From contig NZ_JACJRC010000013.1 in assembly GCF_014697025.1 (NCBI RefSeq), positions 1 through 64,000 on the forward strand: a stretch of 64,000 nt of DNA, given 5' to 3'. Positions 17,987-26,034 of this stretch are shown here, piece after piece; the first letter of the stretch is position 1, and every line of letters starts with the position of its first letter. This DNA is from Alkalinema sp. FACHB-956. GTDB taxonomy: Bacteria > Cyanobacteriota > Cyanobacteriia > Leptolyngbyales > Leptolyngbyaceae. The notes under the pieces were generated by a model. That model worked only from the letters and a program-made list of their open reading frames with translations. It made no database searches and was not told where the DNA came from. Made by a program: the position numbers and the translations under genes.

Positions 17987-19165
17987 TTGCCATCTGTATA
18001 TACAATGTTCCATCCAGGATATAAAATTAGTCAACTAGACTTGGTTTTTAAGAGCTTCCTCGATTCAAGTGACCATAGTGTGTATATATTAAATTTATTA
18101 CGAACCTACGCTCTTCAAAATCCAGATGTTGAAGTTAGACGAGCATCACTTTTTGCTTGGATAGGACAAGGTAATCTTCCTAAAATCTATACTAGTCATT
18201 TAATCAAAGCCCTCAAAGACCCTGATGAATTTGTTCGCTCAATGGCAGCATTTTATCTGAGTAACGATCTGAATACCAGTGGTGGTAGTGATCTTGAAAT
18301 CGAGCAGGCCTTGACAGATGCCCTCAATGACGAAAATAAATACGTCAAGCTACATGCTCATAAAGGATTATTGAAAAAGATTAGCTATCAAAAATCCTAT
18401 GCTTTAAAGCTACTTGAAAAATCACAGAAATCACAAATTAAAGTTTCATCCGACGACCTGGAAATTATCGCAACTCTTATTTCAAAGGATGAACTACAAG
18501 ATTCTCGAATTGCTCCACTGATAATTTCACAGTTGAGATCCCTGAATGTTGCCAAAGATATTCCTGTAGAAGATTGGTACCAAAGTAGTTTACGTGAACT
18601 ACCAGGAGGTCTTGCTAGAAGAAGCACTCCTCCTACTGCTGATGACAATGCCAGTATCAAATTCAACGCAGTGGGAATACTCAAGCGTTTAGCCGATCGT
18701 AATCTTCTTACAGACACCGATCGTCAGGCTTTGTTACCCATTGTGATGTCTATTAACAAGCAGTACGAGAGCTATGTAGGTCGTATTCAAATTGTCAAAT
18801 TGATTCGCCAAATCAATCAATCTGCCACTTCAGATCCAATCGCTCAACAACGCACCCAATGGTTCTTTTACATCGAAGCCGGATTGTTGGGTCTTGTGGG
18901 TTTGACGAGCCTCAGCCTCCTCTTGATCAATCTCCGTTTGCGCAATCCTTTCCCCTTCTTTTGGTCAGGCTATCTGATTTTTCCAGAAGAAGTCATAGCG
19001 GAATTGATCGCACTCGTTCAACGTCGCCACGCTGAAAAGGTTCCTCAATGGCGAATCAGACTCGAAATTATCTATGAAGTTCTCCTACTGCTTTGGGCTT
19101 TTCAGATTGTTATCCGAATTGACAATATCAAACTGCCTCCAGGAGGAAATCGATCGGCTAAGTGA
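17987..19165 (+). CDS. HEAT-repeat membrane protein, C-terminal part
   Basis: 392 residues from a doubtful TTG. The same frame is open back to 17930, and the peptide before the TTG (AKAKDYAAHLKLEISL) looks coding, so the true start is probably the ATG at 16351 after correcting one base. More HEAT repeats (PDVEVRRASLFAWIGQG, KDPDEFVRSMAAFYLSNDL, NDENKYVKLHAHKGLLKK) are followed by two TM helices (about residues 294-322 and 359-378) and a conserved-looking cytosolic segment between them. The joined protein would be about 940 residues with helices at both ends of a large HEAT domain. Confidence 0.75.
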   Translation: MPSVYTMFHPGYKISQLDLVFKSFLDSSDHSVYILNLLRTYALQNPDVEVRRASLFAWIGQGNLPKIYTSHLIKALKDPDEFVRSMAAFYLSNDLNTSGGSDLEIEQALTDALNDENKYVKLHAHKGLLKKISYQKSYALKLLEKSQKSQIKVSSDDLEIIATLISKDELQDSRIAPLIISQLRSLNVAKDIPVEDWYQSSLRELPGGLARRSTPPTADDNASIKFNAVGILKRLADRNLLTDTDRQALLPIVMSINKQYESYVGRIQIVKLIRQINQSATSDPIAQQRTQWFFYIEAGLLGLVGLTSLSLLLINLRLRNPFPFFWSGYLIFPEEVIAELIALVQRRHAEKVPQWRIRLEIIYEVLLLLWAFQIVIRIDNIKLPPGGNRSAK

Positions 19166-19233
19166 ACCACCAACACCAGCCGTCTGACTAACCACGATCG
19201 TGGGCTGAGTAAGCTTTTAATGTGATTCTGAGC

Positions 19234-20196
19234 TTAACGAGGCACCGTCACTTGATTCAGTAAACCTTGAATCACGGCATCAATGCTTAAACCATCCAAC
19301 TGAGCCTCTGGACGAAGAATCAGGCGATGGCGTAGCAGCGGAACTGCGATCGCCTTCACATCATCCGGCGTCACGAACTCCCGGTTAGCTAACCAAGCCT
19401 GTACCTTACTCGCCTGCAACCATGCCACCGCCGATCGCGGAGATGCCCCCAGGGCAATATCTGGATGTTTACGCGATCGTTGAACGATCGATAGCAAGTA
19501 GTCTAAAACATTTTCCTGAATCTTTACGTTGTGAATCAATTTCCGGGCCTCCAGAATTTGCGAGACTGTAGTCATCGGTTTTAATTTTGCTAAATCTAAA
19601 CGTTTTGCTTGGAATCCAGCTTGTGTATTCAATAGCATTTTCTTTTCCGAACTCGGATCAGGGTAATCCACCATCAGTTTGAAAAGAAAGCGATCGAGCT
19701 GCGCTTCCGGCAAGGGATAGGTACCCTCAAATTCCAAGGAGTTTTGCGTCGCAATCACCCAGAATAATTCAGAAAGTGCTAGAGTTTGCCCATCCAGCGT
19801 CACCTGTTGTTCTTCCATCGCTTCCAACAATGCCGATTGCGTTTTAGGCGGGGTACGATTGATTTCATCGGCTAGAAGAATCTGGGTAAAAATTGGGCCT
19901 TGCTTTAACGTAAAACTGCGCGTATTCAAATCAAAAATATTTGTCCCTAGGATATCCGAAGGCAAAACATCCGGCGTTAACTGAATTCGACGGAAGTCCG
20001 CTTGAATCAGCTGCGAGAGAACCCGCGCCAACAGCGTTTTTCCCGTTCCCGGCACCCCTTCCAAAATCACATGGCCCCCCGCGAGCAGCGCGATCAGCAA
20101 TTGGTGCGCGATCGCATCCTGCCCCACAACCACTTGGCTGAGCATTTGTTCTAGGCGAGAAAAGACAGGATTCATTCCAGATTGCATTTCAGACAT
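19234..20196 (-). CDS. MoxR-family AAA+ ATPase
   Basis: A 320-residue MoxR ATPase of the usual length, with Walker A GVPGTGKT (47-54), Walker B LLADEINR (about 108-115), a sensor-1 ATQN motif and an arginine-finger region near PLPEAQLDRF. MoxR proteins act as chaperone-like activators of partner proteins, classically with DUF58 and DUF4129/transglutaminase partners. Here the upstream genes are DUF4350-like, DUF4129-like and a degenerate caspase, all leftward. No DUF58 gene is present. The leader holds four copies of GGTAAATCAC immediately before the ATG. Confidence 0.92.
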   Translation of the reverse strand: MSEMQSGMNPVFSRLEQMLSQVVVGQDAIAHQLLIALLAGGHVILEGVPGTGKTLLARVLSQLIQADFRRIQLTPDVLPSDILGTNIFDLNTRSFTLKQGPIFTQILLADEINRTPPKTQSALLEAMEEQQVTLDGQTLALSELFWVIATQNSLEFEGTYPLPEAQLDRFLFKLMVDYPDPSSEKKMLLNTQAGFQAKRLDLAKLKPMTTVSQILEARKLIHNVKIQENVLDYLLSIVQRSRKHPDIALGASPRSAVAWLQASKVQAWLANREFVTPDDVKAIAVPLLRHRLILRPEAQLDGLSIDAVIQGLLNQVTVPR

Positions 20197-20197
20197 T

Positions 20198-20241
20198 GTG
20201 ATTTACCGTGTACGTGATTTACCGTGATTTACCGTGATTTA
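20198..20241. repeat. 10-bp tandem repeat in the moxR leader
   Basis: Read on the minus strand, three full copies and one partial copy of GGTAAATCAC, with one 6-base interruption (GTACAC), end one base before the moxR ATG. They would lie in the mRNA leader and take the place of a recognisable Shine-Dalgarno sequence. Confidence 0.8.
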
Positions 20242-20301
20242 TGCGAGAGTAATTGACCAGAACTTTATTTCTTGACAGCTTGTTGAACAGGATTTTTGCC
20301 T

Positions 20302-20329
20302 ATGATTTACAATCGTGGATTTACGATCG
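20302..20329. repeat. 14-bp duplication across the DUF4350 stop codon
   Basis: ATGATTTACAATCG (20302-20315) and TGGATTTACGATCG (20316-20329) are adjacent, 11 of 14 identical. The second copy holds the stop codon (TAA on the minus strand, 20321-20323), and the first copy repeats that TAA 14 bases downstream, in another frame. Confidence 0.65.
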
Positions 20330-21499
20330 CGATCGATCGAGCATTTTCCGAACCTGCGACCATTTTTGCAACCAGAACAACACATCGGATTCCCGCTTGA
20401 GGGAAGCACGGGGATGGAGTAAGGGTTGGAGATCCGTTGGCGATCGCCCCGTTTGATTTTGCCACATCGTCATTAGCTCTTGTTCATTAGCCATCTCTCC
20501 TGATAATCCTAATTGTCGTTGCAAATGGGCTTTCTCAGCATTGCCAATCACCTGTTCAACAAATTCATAACTCCCTGCTTTTTGTAATACCCCAGCCATT
20601 GCCTGAATGTAGACTTGACTATTATTGACAGGAGGATTAGGGATAGGACGCACAGCCCCAAAGCGGCGATTTTTAGCATAAACCAGGATCCCAACCACTA
20701 CAAATCCTTGGATCACCACCAGAAGAAACGGCGTAGAAGTCAGATAGCCAATCAGATCACCGCGCGTTTCCTTTTCTCGAGTGACTGCATCTTTATAGCC
20801 ATGGAGATATTCATCCATCCAAATCCGATCGGGCTTTTTTCCCACCAACTGCGCAAGGTATGCATAGTTAGCAGGTTGATCCTGGTAGGCATTGGCTGCT
20901 AAATAGGGCGTTGTAACGCGGATAATTTCACCCTTTCCACGCCTTTCACGGATCACAATGCCACCATAGCGATCGCCCAGTACCACCGGGTTGCCCAGGG
21001 CCTCTTTTAGATCCTCTCTGGGCGGGGAATCGCCTGAACGGGGCCGCAATCGTCGAGTGGTGGCAATTTTAACCGTGCCTGCGGGTGTGGCATGGGACGA
21101 CCAAAACGGAGCCTCCGTCGCCTTTCCCTGCTGTGCCAAGATGACTAACCGATTCCCCTGACTGACCCAAGCAATTAAATCACTGGGAATGGACTTGTCC
21201 GATCGCTCACCATAGACTTGCAGAAACGTTGCTGGGGTAGGCGAATTTGATCGCAATTCAGACGCCGTTAAATTACGATAGGGCTGTTGCCAGCGCTCGA
21301 TCGTGACACCCTGCTGCTGCATATAGGCATACCAACCTGCATAGCCATCGGGAGAACGCCCATAGGAAGAACCATCCATTAGTCGATTGGTCGGAGCTAA
21401 AAACAGAATCCCTAAGAGAAGCACCAAAAACAGCCCTGCAATCCACATCCACTGTCGCTTGGAAAGCCCTTGGGAAATATCTTTACCAACCAAATTCAT
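20321..21499 (-). CDS. DUF4350-domain membrane protein
   Basis: A 392-residue protein from the ATG at 21499. A TM helix at about 18-36 is followed by an extracytoplasmic domain that begins PDGYAGWYAYMQQQGV, typical of the DUF4350 family and with a Rossmann-like LVILAQQG segment. A second TM helix (about 258-277) and a cytosolic helical tail (ELMTMWQNQTGRSP) complete it. It is a standard partner of MoxR ATPases. Function is unknown, though the family is often linked to cell-envelope or stress complexes. It lies between DUF4129-like and moxR genes and is probably co-transcribed with them. Confidence 0.82.
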   Translation of the reverse strand: MNLVGKDISQGLSKRQWMWIAGLFLVLLLGILFLAPTNRLMDGSSYGRSPDGYAGWYAYMQQQGVTIERWQQPYRNLTASELRSNSPTPATFLQVYGERSDKSIPSDLIAWVSQGNRLVILAQQGKATEAPFWSSHATPAGTVKIATTRRLRPRSGDSPPREDLKEALGNPVVLGDRYGGIVIRERRGKGEIIRVTTPYLAANAYQDQPANYAYLAQLVGKKPDRIWMDEYLHGYKDAVTREKETRGDLIGYLTSTPFLLVVIQGFVVVGILVYAKNRRFGAVRPIPNPPVNNSQVYIQAMAGVLQKAGSYEFVEQVIGNAEKAHLQRQLGLSGEMANEQELMTMWQNQTGRSPTDLQPLLHPRASLKRESDVLFWLQKWSQVRKMLDRSRS

Positions 21500-21578
21500 A
21501 ATGAACAACCTAAATCAACTGTAAGCAAGGAGAGATATACAATCAATCAGAACAGTAATAATCTTTGAGCCACAATCT

Positions 21579-22286
21579 TTAACGCTCCGTTTTTAACAAG
21601 CTCAACTGATCTACCACCGTTTGATAGGCTTGTTGACACTTGAGAAAAATCGGTTCTGAGGCGATCGCTTGTTCATAGCAGATCTGTTCATGTACCTGAA
21701 TCAACGTTTGGCAAGCTTCCATTGTGCGGGGTGTACGCAACGTAGTCAGCAACCGTAAATACTCACCATCGGTGCGACTGGTTTCTAAGGGAATCATTTG
21801 CCGATCGCTCAATTGCTGGAGCATGGCCATATATAAGGCTCGACAGCCTTCCGCATAGTTGTGCTGCGTTTGGTAAGTTTGCGCAAGTTTGTACCAGTCT
21901 GCGGCGGATTTGGGACTGTCTGTCCGATCGCTTTGGAAGCTTGCAGGGGAGCGATCTCGCTGTCGTTTCGCCCAATAGGGATCTAACCACCGCACAACCC
22001 ACCACAATATCCAAAGAATAAAACTGATCACCACTAGCCAAAACAACACTTCCCAAACCTGCGAGGGCACGACCGGCAGCTTGGGTCCCTCTGGAATGGT
22101 CGGCGATCGCCAACCCGCGGTTTGCACCTCCAGCCATTCTGAAAAGCGCTGCGTCCACTGGCGAAATTGCCAAGCAGGATTACTTTTTTCCAAAGGGGCA
22201 GCTAGCAGGGGAGGTAGTCCCCATGGGAAGGCATGAAATCCCCATAGGTCAGTTACGAAGGGCATTGTGGGTTCCAGCATGTCCAT
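21579..22286 (-). CDS. DUF4129-domain membrane protein
   Basis: 235 residues from the ATG at 22286, chosen because it lies 19 bases after the stop of the upstream caspase gene and has AGGAGGA upstream. An earlier in-frame codon at 22397 would overlap that gene. There is one strong TM helix (about 87-109, VLFWLVVISFILWILWWVV) with a cytosolic C-terminal helical domain (ADWYKLAQTYQTQHNYAEGCRALYM, then TDGEYLRLL), characteristic of DUF4129. The domain is normally fused to transglutaminases or linked to MoxR. It likely forms the membrane part of a complex with the DUF4350 protein and MoxR. Confidence 0.82.
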   Translation of the reverse strand: MDMLEPTMPFVTDLWGFHAFPWGLPPLLAAPLEKSNPAWQFRQWTQRFSEWLEVQTAGWRSPTIPEGPKLPVVPSQVWEVLFWLVVISFILWILWWVVRWLDPYWAKRQRDRSPASFQSDRTDSPKSAADWYKLAQTYQTQHNYAEGCRALYMAMLQQLSDRQMIPLETSRTDGEYLRLLTTLRTPRTMEACQTLIQVHEQICYEQAIASEPIFLKCQQAYQTVVDQLSLLKTER

Positions 22287-22305
22287 CCCCTGTGCAAAGC
22301 TCCTC

Positions 22306-23814
22306 CTATCGTACTCGTTGCTGCCATTGTCCGATCGCCTGCTGTGCAGCCTGCCCCCAGGTGGGTTGCGCCTTGGGAATTCGTTGCGCTGTGGCAATGG
22401 CCGCTCGAAAATTGCCCTGAATGGCTTGCTGTTCCGCCAATTCCAGCAAGTCGCGACACCAGCGATCGATTTGTTGTTGAGCCAAGGGATAGGCCGGATC
22501 CTGGGGAGAAATTTGCTGGGCTCGCGCGATCGCCCGACTCACCGCCGCTGGATTAATAGGCGTGATAGAACCTTGGGCCTCGGCCAGAATGCGTCCTCCG
22601 GAACTGGCGATCGGCCAGAATGGAGGGGTGAGGGAGGTCGGCGGGGTCGGCGGGGTCGAAGCTGGAGGATCGGCGGCCATGGGAGCACGGGCCAAGGAGG
22701 GAGAGGGGACTGATTTGGCAGAATTCTCGGACGATCGTTCCTCCACCCTAGGCTCTAGAGCAGGCCGTCCCCATTGGACTAACCCCCAACCCAACAGGAT
22801 TAACCCGATTAATCCTAGCAGCCAGCCCCACGGCGATCTTCTCAACGGTTGAGAGAGCTGCTGGGCAGGGTGTTCTACCCATTCTCGATCAGTCAGTTCA
22901 GCAGCCTTCCCAGTCATGTACGTCTCTACAGATTGTCCAGAAGAGGGTTCAGGAGATCGTTCAGGAGATCGCTCAGGGGAATGCGGAGTCATCAATTCTT
23001 CCCCAGCGGACAAACCCGGTTGCAACATGGGTAATCGCATCAGCGAGGGCACGATCGGCGGAACTTGCCAGCGCTCTAACTGTTCTGGCGTAGCAATGAT
23101 GCTCGGTTCTTGGAGCGGTCGCGTGACATGCTGCCCCAGTTCCGGTAGCCGCACCCGTAGTAGCTTCGCCCATTCAGATAACGGCTGCCCCGCCGCCGAT
23201 CGCAAGCTTTCTAACACAGCAAGGGTAAAGACGCCCTGCCCCATCATGGGAGACTCGTAGGAAAATTGCTGGGGCTGGCAAGAAAGCACCGTCGCAATGC
23301 CAAATTCCCGTGCAAGCTGGGCCGTGTGCTTTCCCAGGTGAGGAATGCTACTGGAGAGTTCCGGGCTTGCTCTGCGAACGGATTGGCTACGGTTGATATC
23401 GAGGAGCACCACCGTGCGATCGGTCGGTAAGGTTTTGAGCGTGGCAAACAGCGTCTTGAGGCTGAACCAGGTGTCCGGTGGGTAGGCAGGATTAGCCTCG
23501 ATCGGCAGTAGATAGTCCTCCTGATGCCACAGATCCCCATAACCACTAAAAAAGAACCAGAGCGAATCCCCCGCTCCGATGCGTTGCTTGCGTAGAACAT
23601 CCAGCCACTGTTCCAACGTAGGCCGATCGGGATAGGTGGAATAGCCCAGATGCAGGGGCGATGCCTCAGTCATTAACAAAACTTGATCCTGGGGCACCCC
23701 AGCGGTTTGGATAAACCAATCGGCGATCGCTTGGGCGTCCTGCTGGGCACATTGTAAGGGTTGTAACAGCTGATAGTGGTTAATGCCCACTGCCATCACC
23801 CAAACTTTGCTCAT
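22306..23814 (-). CDS. Catalytically degenerate caspase (YN dyad), membrane-anchored
   Basis: A 502-residue protein. Residues 1-245 have the full caspase fold order (VWVMAVGINHYQ start, FFFSGYG and VVLLDINRSQS strands, TVLSCQPQQFSYE). The catalytic His is Tyr92 and the catalytic Cys is Asn141, so it should not be a protease. Cyanobacterial caspases with Tyr in place of His are an established class. A Ser/Pro/Glu-rich linker, a TM helix (about 330-352, WGWLLGLIGLILLGWGL) and an extracytoplasmic helical, Gln-rich repeat region follow. It is the first gene of the leftward set with DUF4129, DUF4350 and moxR (19-80 bp spacing). It is probably a binding or regulatory subunit of that membrane complex, which is inference. 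Confidence 0.85.
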   Translation of the reverse strand: MSKVWVMAVGINHYQLLQPLQCAQQDAQAIADWFIQTAGVPQDQVLLMTEASPLHLGYSTYPDRPTLEQWLDVLRKQRIGAGDSLWFFFSGYGDLWHQEDYLLPIEANPAYPPDTWFSLKTLFATLKTLPTDRTVVLLDINRSQSVRRASPELSSSIPHLGKHTAQLAREFGIATVLSCQPQQFSYESPMMGQGVFTLAVLESLRSAAGQPLSEWAKLLRVRLPELGQHVTRPLQEPSIIATPEQLERWQVPPIVPSLMRLPMLQPGLSAGEELMTPHSPERSPERSPEPSSGQSVETYMTGKAAELTDREWVEHPAQQLSQPLRRSPWGWLLGLIGLILLGWGLVQWGRPALEPRVEERSSENSAKSVPSPSLARAPMAADPPASTPPTPPTSLTPPFWPIASSGGRILAEAQGSITPINPAAVSRAIARAQQISPQDPAYPLAQQQIDRWCRDLLELAEQQAIQGNFRAAIATAQRIPKAQPTWGQAAQQAIGQWQQRVR

Positions 23815-24005
23815 GACAAATCTCCCGAACGGTTTGGTGGCTCTCGCACTATTATGGGGCTGTTAGCGATTCCGATCGCGATTTTTCTCCCGAATTCCGA
23901 CCCTCAGTCTCTAACGATTTGGTCTAAACCCAGACCCTAGCTTGGGTGGAGAGGGAGTGGTTGGTTGAGTCATACTGCGTCCAGTTGAGGTCAAGTTGAG
24001 TCCCT

Positions 24006-24620
24006 ATGCTAAATCCCCTACGCAATCGCTTGTTTAAACAATCTGTTAATCGGCGTGATCGATCGGTTGATCGGCCTGCCTTGCGGTCTCTGACCCAGGG
24101 TGTTCTGGGTTTGAGCCTGGTGATGGGAACGGTGACAACCCTGGGAATTGTGCCAACTCTAGTGACCGCTCCAGCAGCCCAAGCCTTTACCGCACGGTTG
24201 GATGTCAGCCTCGATCGGATGACCAATGAAGCCTACACCGCGTTTATGCGACGGGCCGAGCTCGTGGCTCGGGCAGCGGCTCAACGAACGTTCGATCGAG
24301 ATATTCTTGCCAGTTCCGTGGTGATTCATATCCTGGGGCGTAACCAAGGGGCAGAGGCTCCGGTGTTGACCTTGGAAGTCACCCGCGACAACTGGCGTAA
24401 ACGTCCGGATACTCGGACTTGGGCGACTTATTATCGGACAGCCAATGCTTTGTTGGGCTTTTCATCCAGTCCAACGGATGCCCCCTTTGTACCACCCGCG
24501 GCCAATGCTCCGTTTCCAGTGATTCCCGCGTCGGCTCCCCCCGTGCCCAACGCCTCCCCGGAGCCCAACGCACCCAGTGACCCGATCTCGGTACCGCCGA
24601 GTTCTAGTGATGTTAGGTAG
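24006..24620 (+). CDS. Exported protein with Pro-rich tail
   Basis: A 204-residue protein with an arginine-rich N-terminus, then a hydrophobic signal segment (about 32-50) and a probable cleavage site after PAAQAF. The mature core (about 60-150: TARLDVSLDRMTNEAYTAF, then ASSVVIHILGRNQG, then VLTLEVTRDNWRKRP) looks like a conserved small periplasmic domain that I cannot name. The last 50 residues are Pro/Ser/Ala-rich with several NAP and PNA motifs. It is divergent from the degenerate caspase gene, and the two share a 190-base upstream region. Confidence 0.6.
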   Translation: MLNPLRNRLFKQSVNRRDRSVDRPALRSLTQGVLGLSLVMGTVTTLGIVPTLVTAPAAQAFTARLDVSLDRMTNEAYTAFMRRAELVARAAAQRTFDRDILASSVVIHILGRNQGAEAPVLTLEVTRDNWRKRPDTRTWATYYRTANALLGFSSSPTDAPFVPPAANAPFPVIPASAPPVPNASPEPNAPSDPISVPPSSSDVR

Positions 24621-24877
24621 AAATGTTCAAACGTGCGGGACGTGCAAGCGTGCAGGATGTGTCAGCCTGTGGAACGTTCAGAAATGCGAGATGGGCTTTT
24701 CGCGCGTTGCTGTTCAGGGAGTATTGCGTAGAGTTTTACTCCCCCTAGGGGAACTGCGTACCCATAAAAAATGCAGGCCGCCCCTTGCACAGGATTCGCA
24801 GGGCAGCCCGATCGCAGGGGTCAGTAGCGTCTATTGTTCGGTTTGTCTGAGCCTGCTGAAGGGAGCCGTTGCCCATT

Positions 24878-24932
24878 GGCAGGTGTAACTTAGTGGCAGG
24901 TGTAACTTAGCGGCTGGTGTAACTTAGCGGCT
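24878..24932. repeat. 17-bp tandem repeat containing the rpsU stop codon
   Basis: Three copies of a 17-base unit close to GGCAGGTGTAACTTAGC plus four bases, overlapping the 3' end of rpsU. Each unit carries the TTA that reads as TAA on the minus strand, so the rpsU stop (24924-24926) is repeated at 24907-24909 and 24890-24892. A 17-base period puts the three stops in three different frames. Confidence 0.85.
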
Positions 24933-25115
24933 ACGGAACCGTTGTCTATTCTGTTTATGCTTCGCTAACGCCTTCCGCTTTTCCTTTTCCAGCGGAGTTT
25001 CAAAATGGCGCTTCTTTCTCATATCTTGAAAGATTCCTGCCCTAGAAACCTGGCGCTTGAACCGTCGCAATGCCGATTCAATTCCCTCATTTTCACCCAA
25101 GATAATTTGAGCCAT
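24924..25115 (-). CDS. rpsU: 30S ribosomal protein S21
   Basis: A 63-residue S21, the usual length, starting [19 protein letters not shown] and ending in a basic tail ([10 protein letters not shown]). The start at 25115 is supported by AGGAGGAG 8 bases upstream. S21 helps select start sites on mRNA. The gene follows the RNA-binding protein gene on the same strand, a linkage well known in cyanobacteria, with a terminator-like hairpin between them. Its stop codon lies within a 17-bp tandem repeat. Confidence 0.95.
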   Translation of the reverse strand: MAQIILGENEGIESALRRFKRQVSRAGIFQDMRKKRHFETPLEKEKRKALAKHKQNRQRFRSR

Positions 25116-25156
25116 GCTGCCAGTCTCCTCCTGTTGAGTAATCATCGTCTGAAACG

Positions 25157-25208
25157 AAAAATAACAAAACCTCTTGCAGAGTGGCGCAGTTGCTCAGATC
25201 TGCAAGAG
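25157..25208 (-). terminator. Hairpin terminator/attenuator between rbp and rpsU
   Basis: A perfect 10-bp stem, CTCTTGCAGA (25171-25180) with TCTGCAAGAG (25199-25208). On the minus strand it is followed by GTTTTGTTATTTTT (25170-25157). The position 42 bases before the rpsU ATG suits partial termination of the rbp transcript, with read-through into rpsU. Confidence 0.8.
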
Positions 25209-25288
25209 ACTCTGATATTTTTAAGCTTGACGCAGGGATGATGAATGCTGCGTTTTGGATAAGCCAGGACTGATCTTCGAGTTCCCGT

Positions 25289-25328
25289 TATACCTAGGCT
25301 GTATATCTAGGCTGTATACCTATGGCTG
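25289..25328. repeat. 13-bp tandem repeat downstream of rbp
   Basis: TATACCTAGGCTG, TATATCTAGGCTG and TATACCTATGGCTG in tandem, 53 bases after the rbp stop and upstream of the rbp-rpsU hairpin. Confidence 0.8.
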
Positions 25329-25380
25329 TCGTGGATAACTTGATGACTCTATCCCAGCTAGGTATAGTCAGCGGGTTGAT

Positions 25381-25686
25381 CTAGTAACGACGATCGCGGC
25401 GGCCACCCCCGTTGCCCCAACCGCCAGAAGAGGGGCTCCGTTCTTCGCGGGGTTTTGCCTTGTTGACTTTTAAATCCCGTCCCATCCACTCAGCCCCATC
25501 CAATGCTTCGATCGCGACATCTTCTTCCGCAGAAGTTGCCATTTCTACAAAGGCAAATCCCCGAAAGCGTCCGGTTTCCCGATCGGTGGGCAACTGAACA
25601 CGTTTAACCACGCCATATTCCGCAAATGTGCGCTCCAAGTCTTCTTGAGTCACTTGGTAGGAGAGGTTACCAACGTAAATCGACAT
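25381..25686 (-). CDS. RRM-type RNA-binding protein (cyanobacterial Rbp)
   Basis: 101 residues from the ATG at 25686; the longer in-frame reading has no better start. A single RRM domain has RNP2 IYVGNLSY (3-10) and RNP1 RGFAFVEM (about 42-49). A short Gly/Arg-rich tail (GGWGNGGGRRDRR) is typical of cold-induced cyanobacterial Rbp proteins. It binds RNA and is thought to act in cold adaptation or mRNA localisation. The leader from the upstream terminator to the ATG is about 225 bases, long enough for post-transcriptional control. rpsU follows. Confidence 0.93.
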   Translation of the reverse strand: MSIYVGNLSYQVTQEDLERTFAEYGVVKRVQLPTDRETGRFRGFAFVEMATSAEEDVAIEALDGAEWMGRDLKVNKAKPREERSPSSGGWGNGGGRRDRRY

Positions 25687-25912
25687 ATCTGAATCTCCGA
25701 AAATAAATACATGTAGAGAGGTTAAATTCGGAGAACCACGGTTGAACACTGTTGGGGTGAAGCAAATTTGAGTTCCAGAGCCGAAAAAATCATCTTTACG
25801 CCCTGACTATAACACAGGAAATCTCCAAGTTGGTGAATGAATCTCTAGGAATTCTCGGGGGCATCGGCTCCCCAGCGGAAGGGCGTCGCAAACCACCGCA
25901 TTAACAAGCCTC

Positions 25913-25952
25913 AAAAAAATCTTGGAGAATGATTTTGAGGCCATTCTCCAAG
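25913..25952 (-). terminator. Rho-independent terminator of the radical SAM gene
   Basis: A perfect 11-bp stem CTTGGAGAATG / CATTCTCCAAG (25921-25931 and 25942-25952), followed on the minus strand by ATTTTTTT. An overlapping alternative stem GCCTCAAAA / TTTTGAGGC (25908-25916 and 25933-25941) also exists. It lies between the radical SAM stop (26032) and the rbp leader. Confidence 0.88.
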
Positions 25953-25988
25953 GACCGACCTGCGGTGATGCATTGCCAGCCAGTGAGT

Positions 25989-26034
25989 TGATGACTGCAG
26001 CCTACAACAGCCTACAACAGCCTAAAGATGACTA
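25989..26034. repeat. 10-bp tandem repeat abutting the radical SAM stop
   Basis: Two exact copies of CCTACAACAG (26001-26020) and a third partial copy, flanked by GATGACTGCAG on the left and GATGACTACAC on the right. The right flank contains the stop codon of the radical SAM gene (TAG on the minus strand), so the array sits directly behind the stop. Confidence 0.75.

Noticed and set aside
24577-24888. 103-codon plus-strand frame after the exported protein gene
   Set aside because: It overlaps the coding end of that gene, has odd Cys-rich composition and ends inside the tandem repeat.
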